9,509 nucleotides of DNA from Vulcanimicrobiota bacterium (GTDB lineage Bacteria; Vulcanimicrobiota; Vulcanimicrobiia; Vulcanimicrobiales; Vulcanimicrobiaceae). The DNA is taken from contig JAFAHB010000259.1 of assembly GCA_019237435.1 (NCBI GenBank), positions 1 through 9,509 on the forward strand. Reading direction: 5' to 3'. Below the pieces are notes generated by a model. The model ran no database searches, was not told the DNA's origin, and worked only from the letters and a program-made list of their open reading frames with translations. This document shows positions 1 to 6,986 of this stretch, in pieces. Both the position numbers and the translations under genes were made by a program. How positions within the stretch are numbered: position 1 is the stretch's first letter; each line of letters begins with the position of its first letter.

Positions 1-1478
1 TGGCCTTCAAGATGAACGGCTACTCGGCGTACATGGAGCACGTCTTCATCAGCCCCACCGATCCGCTGCCCGCGCCGCTCGACGGAATCACGCCCGCGCA
101 GCTGCACGACCTGAGGGCTTACGCGGCGCGCTTCCACGTCGCGCTTATTCCGGAGCAGCAGAGTTTCGCGCACATGCACAACACGTTACGCCTCGAACGA
201 TACGCCGTCGCGGCCGAACTTCCGCATGGCTTTCTTCTCGCGCCGAACGCGCCGCTGTCGATGGAATATCTCTCGCGCATCGTTACGCAAGAGCTCGCGG
301 CGGTCGGCCGGCCGCCGTTTTTCCATATCGGCTCGGACGAGACGGCGACGCTTGGGCTCGGGCAAACGAAGGGATACGTCGCGCAGCGCGGACGATCGCA
401 AGCCTACGCGGACCACATCGTCGCGATGAATCGCCTCATCGCGCCGTCGGGCGCTCGTATCATGTTGTGGGACGACGGCATCGAAAGCGACCCGGGAATC
501 ATGAAGCTGATTCCGCGCAGCGCGGTCGTCGTTAACTGGCACTACGGCGACGAAACGACGTTTCTGCCGTACATCGAGACGATCGCGCGCGGCGGCTTCG
601 ATCAGATGGTCGCGCCGGGTGCGCGAAACTGGAACGAGATCTTTCCGAACATCGCAGCGGCGATCGAGAACGAACGTCGTTTTATCACCCAGGGAAAATC
701 CGCGCGGGTGCTCGGGCTCTTTCAAACCGTTTGGCACGACGACGGCGAAACGCTTTACGAAGGGACCTGGTATCCCGTGCTGTATGCAGGCGCGCAGGCG
801 TGGCAGGCAGACGATCTCACGCCGGCTGAGTTTTCGAAGGCCTTTCCGAGCGCGTTCTTCGGCGTCGACGACCCAAGCTACAGCAGCGACGTCGGCCGCT
901 TAGCGGACGTCCTTCGCCTGCTCGAGCCCGACGGCTACTCGTACGGTCAAACCGACGCGCTATTCTGGGCCGATCCGTTCTATCCGGCAGCGGCTCGCCA
1001 GGTCTCGCCCACCGCTTTGCAGGCCGCGCGGCTTGGGGCAGAAACGGTCGAAGAGGAGCGATACTTTGCACGGCCGCTGCTGCACGCAAACGCCGCGTTC
1101 GTGATGTTCTTGGCTGCGCGGCGGTACGATTCGCTCGTGCGGAAGTTTCAAATCGCCTCGGAGGTTCGCGCGATGTACGACGACGCCCGCGAGCACGCCG
1201 CGACCGATCGCGAAACGACCCAACGCGATCTGCGCTGGTGTCAATACTGGATGTGGGAGCTGCGCGACGAGTATGAAGAGCTCGCGCCGCTCTATGCCCG
1301 CGCCTGGCTTTACGAGAGCCGCGACGGCCATCTGGCGAGCAATCTCGAGCGTTATCACCTCGCCGCACAGAAGGCGATCGAGCGAGCGGACGCGTTGTAT
1401 CGCGTGACGGAATCGTACGCGCGTGGCGGCACGCTGCCGCCCTTCGACGCCGTGGTGTCCCCTAATGTGTCGCCCTGA
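1..1478 (+). CDS. Family-20 glycoside hydrolase (beta-N-acetylhexosaminidase-like), 5' partial
   Basis: The reading frame is open to the left edge. The first ATG (position 12) sits inside a conserved-looking stretch reading AFKMNGYSAYMEHVF, so the true start and N-terminal domain lie upstream. Counting from that ATG, the motif FFHIGSDET (residues 103-111) matches the GH20 signature H-x-G-G-D-E, with D109 and E110 as the expected catalytic pair of the substrate-assisted mechanism. Family-typical tryptophans follow in MLWDDG (151-156), NWHYGD (175-180), QTVWHDDGE (238-246) and GTWYPVLYAGAQAW (251-264). Residues from about 310 on are a helical C-terminal region without a recognised domain. GH20 enzymes remove terminal GlcNAc/GalNAc from chitobiose, glycans or muropeptides. 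Export cannot be judged because the N-terminus is missing. One glycine of the usual motif is serine here. The last codons and the TGA lie in a palindromic repeat, so the C-terminal tail may have been altered by it. Family is fairly sure; substrate is unknown. Confidence 0.82.
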   Translation, partial: AFKMNGYSAYMEHVFISPTDPLPAPLDGITPAQLHDLRAYAARFHVALIPEQQSFAHMHNTLRLERYAVAAELPHGFLLAPNAPLSMEYLSRIVTQELAAVGRPPFFHIGSDETATLGLGQTKGYVAQRGRSQAYADHIVAMNRLIAPSGARIMLWDDGIESDPGIMKLIPRSAVVVNWHYGDETTFLPYIETIARGGFDQMVAPGARNWNEIFPNIAAAIENERRFITQGKSARVLGLFQTVWHDDGETLYEGTWYPVLYAGAQAWQADDLTPAEFSKAFPSAFFGVDDPSYSSDVGRLADVLRLLEPDGYSYGQTDALFWADPFYPAAARQVSPTALQAARLGAETVEEERYFARPLLHANAAFVMFLAARRYDSLVRKFQIASEVRAMYDDAREHAATDRETTQRDLRWCQYWMWELRDEYEELAPLYARAWLYESRDGHLASNLERYHLAAQKAIERADALYRVTESYARGGTLPPFDAVVSPNVSP

Positions 1479-1511
1479 GCGAAGGCGCGCAGCGCCGTAG
1501 TCGAAGGGCGA
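1468..1511 (+). repeat. Palindromic intergenic repeat covering a stop codon and a Shine-Dalgarno sequence
   Basis: The outer arms CGCCCT (1471-1476) and AGGGCG (1505-1510) are exact reverse complements. The inner arms GGCGC (1484-1488) and GCGCC (1492-1496) close a 3-nt loop, and GA/TC can extend the outer stem with a small bulge. The element therefore can fold as an imperfect hairpin in RNA. It contains the TGA stop (1476-1478) of the glycoside hydrolase. Its 3' arm carries GAAGGG (1503-1508), which is the only Shine-Dalgarno-like sequence ahead of the GTG at 1515. It starts with TGTCGCCCTGA, an 11-mer repeated exactly at 3129-3139. CCCTGAGC...TCGAAGGG palindromes are common dispersed elements in several high-GC bacterial groups. 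Its copy number in this genome is not visible here. Confidence 0.7.
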
Positions 1512-1514
1512 AGC

Positions 1515-3566
1515 GTGGCAGCAACTCTCATCCTCATCGTTTTTGCGTTCTTCGCGGTGCTGATGTACCGCCGTTGGATGCCGGCACTCGTGGCAGTGCC
1601 GGCGATGTCGATCGTCATGGCGCTGGTCGCCGGAGTGCCTGCCGCAAAACTCGGGCCGATCGTAGCCGGCGGTGCGGTGCGGCTCGCGCCGTTTTACGTC
1701 GCCGTTATTTTCGGCGCGCTGCTCGGCCGCGTCACCATCGAGACCGGAATCGCGCGCCGCATCGTCGACCTCGCCGCCGAGTACGGCGGCGAGAACCCGC
1801 TGGCGCTGTCGTTGGGATTCAGCGCGATCGTGGCGCTGCTCTTCACCGCGCTTTCAGGCCTTGGCGGCATCATCATGATCGGCTCGATCGTTCTCCCGAT
1901 CATGATGACCGCCGGCGTGCCGCGCACGATCGCCGCGACGCTTTTTCTCATGGCCTTTGCGCTCGGTTTCATCTTCAATATCGCCAACTGGACGTTCTAC
2001 ATCACCTTTTTCGGAGTCGCGCGAGAGGAGCTGATCCGCTACGCGGTCGTGCTCGCGATCGTCGATGCCGCCGCACTGGTGCTCTACGCTGTCATCGCGC
2101 TGCGCCGCGAGCGCGCCTATGCGGCCTGGGCGGCGCGTGCCGAGCCGGAAAATGCGCCCCGCGTTCCGGCCGTCGCATTGATTACGCCGTTGCTTCCGCT
2201 GGTGCTCTACTATGCGCTGAAGATCGACGCGGCGCCGGCGTTCTTGGCTGCCGCGGTGTTCGGCGTCGCCGTTACGCGCCCCAGCGCAGCCGTGCAGCGA
2301 TTGGTCGCTGCGGCAATACGCGGCGTCGAGGACGTCGCTCCCGCTATCGTACTCTTCATGGGCATCGGAATGTTGCTTGCGGCGACGCAACAGCCGCAGT
2401 TTGCCGTCGCGTTGAGGCCGCTCGTCGGCGGCGCATGGCTGCGCAATCCGGTTGCGTACGTTCTGCTCTTTGGCATTGCGAGTCCGCTCGTGCTCTACCG
2501 CGGCCCGCTCAATCCGTTCGGCGTCGGGATAGCGATCTTCACGGCGCTCTACGCGGCGCACGTCTTGCCGCCGGTGATTCTCGTCGCCGCAATTATGGCC
2601 GTCGTACAGGTCCAAAACGTTTGCGATCCGACCAATACCGCGAACGTTTGGATCGCCAACTTCACCGGCGTGCCGATCGATGCGATCACACGCCGTACCT
2701 TGCCCTATCAAACCGCCGTGGCGATTGCCGGAACCCTTGCGGTGGTTCTGGCGGCGCCCGCGATCTTCGGCATCCGGCCATTTGCACCGGTTGTGACGCC
2801 GGCGCGCGCGAGTGAAACCTTGCCGGGATTCTACGCGCCCCCCGCGGCACGCAATCGCATCGGCGTCGACGACGACGCAAGCGTGCTTGGAAGAACCGCG
2901 GCGGATGCAGTCACGCTCGGGCTCAAGGACAGCCCTTGGCATGCGCTCCGGGTGCACGAGGACCCCAACGCGAACGATTGCGCCGCGAAGCGATACGCTG
3001 CATACGTATACGTCACGGCCTCGACGTTCACGATCGTCGAGGGTACCGATCTCGACATCGGGCTACGTCTGCAGGATTGCGGCGGTTGGATCGTTGCCGT
3101 TTGGCACGATCACGAAGTCTTGGCGCACTGTCGCCCTGACTCTTCGGCTCGGCCCCAAGGCCTCGCTCAGAGCGAATGGCGACAATGCGCCGCCGACGCC
3201 GCGCGCGCGCTCGCACTCCAAGGTGTCGCGCGTCTGAGCGCGTGGGCTGCGGCGCAGCCGGTTCGCAGCGCTAATCTTTTCGGCACCGGCGTCGCGGCGC
3301 TTCCCGGCGACAAGCCGACGTATTTCTACGCGTTTTTCAAAACCGATGACGGCAATCTGCGAGCGTTCGTTCGCGCGGGCGGACCGGCGTATGTTGCCGG
3401 ACTGCGCTCGGGCGACGCGATCGAAAAGATCGATGGACTCGATTGGTGGGAATACGGCACCTATCAATCCGAGCGTCGCGCCTACGACGGAAAGGCGCAC
3501 GTCTTTGACGTCCTGCGAGCGGGACGCGCGATGCAAATCACGCTCGGAGCTCCGTTTACCGCATGA
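1515..3566 (+). CDS. Ion-transporter-superfamily membrane transporter fused to a C-terminal PDZ-like domain
   Basis: The 683-residue protein has two parts. Residues 1-420 form about 12 hydrophobic segments in two similar halves. Glycine-rich re-entrant-like stretches occur at 113-133 (LSGLGGIIMIGS followed by LPIMM) and 319-338 (with YRGPLNPFG), and a polar motif NVCDPTNTANVW lies at 368-379. This resembles CitMHS/GntP/DcuC-type carriers of citrate, gluconate or C4-dicarboxylates in the IT superfamily; the exact family and substrate are not clear. Residues 430-683 are soluble, with four cysteines (489, 522, 539, 558). They end in a PDZ-like module (about 612-680: GNLRAFVRAGGPAYVAGLRSG, then DAIEKIDG). 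PDZ modules bind peptide ends and in bacteria are usually extracytoplasmic. The cysteines fit that side, but 12 helices would leave the tail inside, so topology is open. The GTG start is chosen because the frame is closed by TGA at 1476, AGGG lies 6 nt upstream, and it keeps the first helix whole. The gene is coupled to the next by ATGA. A palindromic element lies in frame at residues 536-559. Confidence 0.8.
   Translation: MAATLILIVFAFFAVLMYRRWMPALVAVPAMSIVMALVAGVPAAKLGPIVAGGAVRLAPFYVAVIFGALLGRVTIETGIARRIVDLAAEYGGENPLALSLGFSAIVALLFTALSGLGGIIMIGSIVLPIMMTAGVPRTIAATLFLMAFALGFIFNIANWTFYITFFGVAREELIRYAVVLAIVDAAALVLYAVIALRRERAYAAWAARAEPENAPRVPAVALITPLLPLVLYYALKIDAAPAFLAAAVFGVAVTRPSAAVQRLVAAAIRGVEDVAPAIVLFMGIGMLLAATQQPQFAVALRPLVGGAWLRNPVAYVLLFGIASPLVLYRGPLNPFGVGIAIFTALYAAHVLPPVILVAAIMAVVQVQNVCDPTNTANVWIANFTGVPIDAITRRTLPYQTAVAIAGTLAVVLAAPAIFGIRPFAPVVTPARASETLPGFYAPPAARNRIGVDDDASVLGRTAADAVTLGLKDSPWHALRVHEDPNANDCAAKRYAAYVYVTASTFTIVEGTDLDIGLRLQDCGGWIVAVWHDHEVLAHCRPDSSARPQGLAQSEWRQCAADAARALALQGVARLSAWAAAQPVRSANLFGTGVAALPGDKPTYFYAFFKTDDGNLRAFVRAGGPAYVAGLRSGDAIEKIDGLDWWEYGTYQSERRAYDGKAHVFDVLRAGRAMQITLGAPFTA
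3122..3191. repeat. In-frame palindromic element inside the transporter's C-terminal domain
   Basis: The arms GGCGCACTGTCGCC (3122-3135) and GGCGACAATGCGCC (3178-3191) are reverse complements at 13 of 14 positions. The inner sequence holds GGCC-CCAA-GGCC (3151-3162) and pairing CTGA (3136-3139)/TCAG (3167-3170), so the whole can fold into a long interrupted hairpin. The 11-mer TGTCGCCCTGA (3129-3139) is identical to the start of the repeat at 1468. The 3' end AGCGAATGGCGA resembles the GTCGAAGGGCGA of that repeat at 9 of 12 positions. The element keeps the reading frame and codes for a polar stretch around residues 536-559 (including RPDSSARPQGLAQSEWR). I infer a repeat insertion tolerated inside a coding region. 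A chance palindrome in a high-GC gene is the alternative. Confidence 0.5.
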
Positions 3567-4288
3567 ACTCGACCCAGCGGTTCGGCCGGTGCGCGAAGGC
3601 GTATGCAGCGTTTCGGCCGTCCTACCCGGCCGGCGCGATTGAAGCGGTACTCGAGGGGCTCGGGGACCCCGCAGCGCTGACGATCGCCGACGTCGGTGCG
3701 GGGACGGGCATTTCGTCGCGCCTCTTCGCCGATCGCGGTCCAAAAATAATCGCGATCGAGCCCAACGAGCAGATGCGCGCCGCCGCAGCACTCCATCCGC
3801 GGGTGCAATGGCATAACGGCAACGCGGAGCGCACAGGTCTACGGGAGTCGAGCGTCGATGCCGTGGTAGCGTGTCAAGCGTTTCATTGGTTCGCTACCGC
3901 CGCTGCGATGGGCGAGTTTCGCCGAATCGCGCGCCGGCGCGCGGCGATACTGCAATACGAGCGCGACGAGCGCGACGATTTCACGCGCGCTTACGGTGAG
4001 ATCGTCCGGTTTTACGCGACTGACGATACCGAGGCGATGCGGCTGCGGGCATTAACGATCTTCGAGCGATTCCCCGCCGGGCGCGTGAAGCGCAGCGAAC
4101 ATTCATCAGTACAGCGGCTCGATCGGGACGCGTTATTAGGGCGCGCTTCGTCGGCCTCGTATCTGCCGGCTGCGGGTCCTGACGCCGAGCGCTTGCGCAC
4201 CGATCTTCGTGCGCTCTTCGCCGGCTTTGCCGGCGGCGGATACGTCGAACTTGCAATTGTCACATATGCGCTCGTCGCCGATTGGTAA
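3563..4288 (+). CDS. Class I SAM-dependent methyltransferase (Methyltransf_11/25 type)
   Basis: This 241-residue protein has the short Rossmann-type methyltransferase layout. Motif I is IADVGAGTGISS (41-52) for SAM binding. The acidic end of strand 2 is AIEPNEQM (64-71), with E66 expected to hold the SAM ribose. NAERTGL (87-93) is the adenine-binding region, and VVACQAFHWF (101-110) is motif IV with the usual following aromatic pair. The family's common N-terminal signature, FGRCAKAYAAFRPSYP (7-22), is present, so the protein looks complete. It is probably cytoplasmic and acts on a small molecule, like TMT1/YcgJ-type enzymes. The acceptor is not predictable. Its ATG overlaps the transporter's TGA (ATGA), and the nearest GGAG (3546-3549) is 13 nt away, so translation probably depends on coupling to the transporter. 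It ends 1 nt before, or overlaps, the start of the next gene. Confidence 0.85.
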   Translation: MNSTQRFGRCAKAYAAFRPSYPAGAIEAVLEGLGDPAALTIADVGAGTGISSRLFADRGPKIIAIEPNEQMRAAAALHPRVQWHNGNAERTGLRESSVDAVVACQAFHWFATAAAMGEFRRIARRRAAILQYERDERDDFTRAYGEIVRFYATDDTEAMRLRALTIFERFPAGRVKRSEHSSVQRLDRDALLGRASSASYLPAAGPDAERLRTDLRALFAGFAGGGYVELAIVTYALVADW

Positions 4289-6431
4289 CGTGACCGAGCG
4301 AACGACGCGCGTGGGGATCGACGTCGGCGGCACGTTTACCGACGTCGTCGCGGTCGATGCGCAGACGCGCAAGCTCGTGGCGCGTATCAAGGTTCCCACG
4401 ACCCACGGTGCGGCTGAAGGCGTTGCCGCCGGTATCGTTACCGGCATCGAAAGGCTGCTCGCGGATGCGACGGTCGATGCCGCGAGCATTGCGTTCATCG
4501 CTCACTCCACGACGCAGGCGACGAACGCGCTGCTGGAAGGCGATCTCGCCCGGGTCGGCGTGATCGGTCTGCTCGATGGTGTTGGCTGGCTTTCAAAGCG
4601 CCAAATGCGTTTTGGCGCGGTACGGCTGGCGGGTGGTTCGCTCTTTGCGCCGGCGTTTGCGTTTGCGCCGGCCGGCGACGAGTCTGCCGTCCGAGCCCGC
4701 ATCGACGGCCTGATTGCCTGCGGAGCGGAAGCGATCGCCGCGAGCGAGAGTTTCGGCGTGGACCGTCCGGCGCCGGAATCGTTCGCGGTCGCTTACGCGC
4801 AGTCGCGCGGCATAGAAGCGACGAGCGGGCACGACGTGAGCAGCGCTTACGGTCTGCGCGCACGCACCCGAACCGCCGCGCTCAACGCCGCGATTTTGCC
4901 GGCAATGGTGCGAACCGCGCGCATGACGGCAAGCGCGGTGAGCGGCGCTAGAATTCCGGCACCGCTGATGGTGATGCGCAGCGACGGAGGCGTCATGGGC
5001 GTGAACGAGATCGAGCGGCGCCCGATCCTAACGCTGCTCTCGGGACCGGCGGCGGGCGTCGCCGGCGCGCTGTTCTACGAACGGCTCAGCGACGGAATTT
5101 TCATCGAGGTCGGCGGCACGAGTTCCGACTGCTCGGCGATTCGCGCAGGGCGACCGCAGATGCAAGCGGCGTGCGTCGGCGGCCATCGCACGATGCTGCG
5201 CACGCTCGACGTCCGCACGCTGGGCATTGGCGGAGGAAGCATGCTTCGATTGGATCGTAACGGTATTAGCGACGTCGGACCCCGCAGCGCGCACATCGCC
5301 GGCTGCGCGTACGCATCGTTCGTTGCGCCGGCATCGATCGCCGGCTCGCGGCTAGAGCGCATCGCGCCCACGCCGCGCGACCAGCCCGAGTACGCCGCGT
5401 TGATCGCGCCCGACGGGCGGCGGATAGCGCTCACCGCGACGTGCGCCGCGAATTTTCTCGGCACAGTACCAGCGGATGCGTTCGCGCACGGCAACGCCGA
5501 ATCGGCGCAAGCCGGTTTCGAGTTGCTTGCGCGCGAGCTCGGCACCGACGCATCCTCGCTCGCGCGAACGGCGCTCACGCTTTCGGCAGCGAAACTGCGG
5601 GCGGCCGTCGAGCAGCTGATTACCGATTACGAGCTCGACCCGTCGATGGTCACGCTTGTCGGCGGCGGCGGAGGCGCCGGCGCGCTGGTTCCATTTACCG
5701 CCGGCGTCATGGGCCTATCCCATCGGATCGCGCGCGATGCCGAAGTGATCGCCCCGATCGGCGTCGCCCTTGCGCTCGTGCGCGACTCCGTCGAACGGAC
5801 GATCGTTGCGCCGGCGCCTCACGAAATCGCGCGAATACGCCGCGAGGCCGGCGACCGCGTCATTGCCGCCGGCGCCGCGGCGGATCGGGTCGAAATTGAA
5901 GTCGAGATCGACGCGCAGCGCAATAAAGTCCGTGCCACCGCATCGGGAGCGACCGCGCTCGTGGAATCTTGGGCGCCGCGGCGATGCGGCGAAGAAGAGC
6001 GTTGCGCTGCGGCGGCCGAATCGTTGCGCACCGATTCCCACCAGCTCGAGGCGACCGAGCTCACGCCGCGGCTTTGGGCCTATCAGCGCCGTACGACGAT
6101 GACGGCGGCACTCCGTCACCGCCGCGAGCGGCGCGACGTGCGCGTCGTCGATGATCGCGGGGTCGTGCGCCTCGCGCTGCGCGATCCCGTGGTGACCGTT
6201 ACGACCGTCGAGCGACTGGGAGCCCGGGTGCGAGATGCGATCGAGAGCGGTACGCAGTTCGGCGACGTCGGACGCGCGCTGCCCGCGCTCTACCTGTTGC
6301 GCGCAAACCGCATCGCGACGTACGAAGGTTTGGCGAGCGCCGAACAAGGCGCGGCGCTCGCGCAAGAAGAGACGCAAGGCTGCGCGTCCGACGAACCCGT
6401 CGCGCTACTCGTCGTGCCGCGCCAAGCGTAG
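4266..6431 (+). CDS. Hydantoinase/oxoprolinase-family protein (HyuA-like, ASKHA fold), without a HyuB partner
   Basis: Counting from ATG 4266 (721 residues), the family's motifs appear in order: RVGIDVGGTFTD (15-26, phosphate loop of the ASKHA ATPase fold), HSTTQATNALLEG (80-92), MRSDGGVM (237-244), LLSGPAAGVAGA (257-268), VGGTSSDCS (282-290), LGIGGGS (319-325) and VGGGGGAGALVPF (465-477). Relatives use ATP to open hydantoin or 5-oxoproline rings, or to activate ketones for carboxylation, generally with a HyuB subunit. No HyuB is in this window. The usual GPxSAGAxPGPACYG stretch is replaced by GPRSAHIAGCAYASF (338-352), so this is a divergent subfamily. Residues from about 510 to the end are a less recognisable C-terminal region. 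The start is uncertain. ATG 4266 overlaps the methyltransferase by 23 bp. GTG 4290, 1 nt after its stop, gives a terminus closer to the family (MTERTTRVGID). Neither has a good Shine-Dalgarno sequence. GTG 4209 is also in frame but less likely. Confidence 0.82.
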   Translation: MRSSPIGNVTERTTRVGIDVGGTFTDVVAVDAQTRKLVARIKVPTTHGAAEGVAAGIVTGIERLLADATVDAASIAFIAHSTTQATNALLEGDLARVGVIGLLDGVGWLSKRQMRFGAVRLAGGSLFAPAFAFAPAGDESAVRARIDGLIACGAEAIAASESFGVDRPAPESFAVAYAQSRGIEATSGHDVSSAYGLRARTRTAALNAAILPAMVRTARMTASAVSGARIPAPLMVMRSDGGVMGVNEIERRPILTLLSGPAAGVAGALFYERLSDGIFIEVGGTSSDCSAIRAGRPQMQAACVGGHRTMLRTLDVRTLGIGGGSMLRLDRNGISDVGPRSAHIAGCAYASFVAPASIAGSRLERIAPTPRDQPEYAALIAPDGRRIALTATCAANFLGTVPADAFAHGNAESAQAGFELLARELGTDASSLARTALTLSAAKLRAAVEQLITDYELDPSMVTLVGGGGGAGALVPFTAGVMGLSHRIARDAEVIAPIGVALALVRDSVERTIVAPAPHEIARIRREAGDRVIAAGAAADRVEIEVEIDAQRNKVRATASGATALVESWAPRRCGEEERCAAAAESLRTDSHQLEATELTPRLWAYQRRTTMTAALRHRRERRDVRVVDDRGVVRLALRDPVVTVTTVERLGARVRDAIESGTQFGDVGRALPALYLLRANRIATYEGLASAEQGAALAQEETQGCASDEPVALLVVPRQA
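4644..4672 (+). repeat. Short in-frame direct repeat in the HyuA-like gene
   Basis: TTTGCGCCGGC occurs at 4644-4654 and again at 4662-4672, with GTTTGCG between them. The 18-bp spacing equals six codons, and the protein reads FAPAFAFAPAG (residues 127-137). It looks like a small in-frame slippage expansion in a surface loop between the HSTT and MRSDGG motifs. No separate function is implied. Confidence 0.4.
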
Positions 6432-6512
6432 TTTGCGCCCGAGTGCCGCGCGCTTCAGACTTTTCTTATCATTTCGGCTTAAACTCGGCAGCACTGTCCT
6501 CTGCGACCTATT

Positions 6513-6518
6513 AAGGAG
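6513..6518 (+). promoter_or_regulatory. Strong Shine-Dalgarno sequence of the small secreted protein gene
   Basis: AAGGAG lies 8 nt before the ATG at 6527 and is the best ribosome binding site on the plus strand here. It fixes the start of the 146-residue protein. It also indicates independent expression after the 95-bp gap (6432-6526) that follows the HyuA-like gene. That gap is locally A/T-richer around 6460-6484, but I could not fix a convincing -35/-10 pair in it. Confidence 0.75.
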
Positions 6519-6526
6519 AACGGCCC

Positions 6527-6967
6527 ATGCGCCTTACGCAACTGATTGCCGCCGCCGCTGCACTTGCCATGGTCACCACAGGCGGTCCTGCCGTCGCGCA
6601 GGGGTACGACGCCAACGCCGATATATTTGCCCCAACGTTCCACAGCTACGTCGGCGCGTGGCCCGTGACCATCACGAACTCGCAATTCAGCAACGGCACC
6701 GGTTGCCTGACGCTGAACGGCAACGACCTCACCGGACAGGCTTCGCTCGTTTTTGGCGGCTTCAAGTATCCCTACGGCTCGTACATCGTTCTCAACCACA
6801 TTCTCATGGTGACCATCACCGAGCCGCTGTATGGTCAAAACGGTGACTTGCTGTTCGTCGCTCCCGCCACGCGCGTCCACCCTGGCGAGGGTATTTTCGA
6901 AGATGCCCGAGGCGGGTCAAACTTTGACTTCGGTTCGCTTGCGTTCGGCGCGAGAAACCGCTGCTAA
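6527..6967 (+). CDS. Small secreted protein of unknown function
   Basis: The 146-residue product begins with a clear Sec signal peptide: basic MR, a hydrophobic alanine-rich core at about 5-17, then GGPAVA-Q, giving likely signal peptidase I cleavage after A24. The mature part is about 122 residues, rich in Gly, Asn and aromatic residues with alternating beta-type patterns (for example YVGAWPVTITNSQF at 41-54 and GSYIVLNHILMVTIT at 84-98). It has exactly two cysteines, C60 (NGTGCLTLNG) and the last residue C146, which could form a disulfide in the envelope or outside. There is no lipobox and no membrane segment after the signal. I do not recognise a named family. A small beta-rich periplasmic or extracellular protein is the safest description. 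The gene has its own strong Shine-Dalgarno sequence and appears less G+C-rich than its neighbours. It converges on the permease gene with 19 bp between the stop codons, in which I see no clear terminator hairpin. Confidence 0.8.
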   Translation: MRLTQLIAAAAALAMVTTGGPAVAQGYDANADIFAPTFHSYVGAWPVTITNSQFSNGTGCLTLNGNDLTGQASLVFGGFKYPYGSYIVLNHILMVTITEPLYGQNGDLLFVAPATRVHPGEGIFEDARGGSNFDFGSLAFGARNRC

Positions 6968-6986
6968 AGCTATCGCGAACAAAATC

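Noticed and set aside
186..737. A 183-codon minus-strand frame opposite the glycoside hydrolase
   Set aside because: It is Arg-rich with no motif, opposite a gene with GH20 signatures; it is a shadow.
1574..2815. A 413-codon plus-strand frame within the transporter gene
   Set aside because: It is extremely Arg/Ala/His-rich and out of frame with the well-supported transporter; it is a shadow.
1854..2957. A 367-codon open frame on the minus strand opposite the transporter gene
   Set aside because: Its protein is Arg/Asp/His-rich with no recognisable motif, while the plus strand encodes clear membrane helices. It is a typical antisense shadow in high-GC DNA.
6432..6526. Possible promoter before the small secreted protein (TTCAGA 6454-6459, TATCAT 6467-6472, TAAACT 6480-6485)
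   Set aside because: No pair has the usual 16-18 bp spacing with good matches. A promoter probably exists here but cannot be placed.
6968..6986. Bidirectional terminator between the convergent stop codons
   Set aside because: The 19 bp contain no stem of useful length and no flanking T-run on either strand. Termination, if present, lies within the coding ends and is not recognisable.
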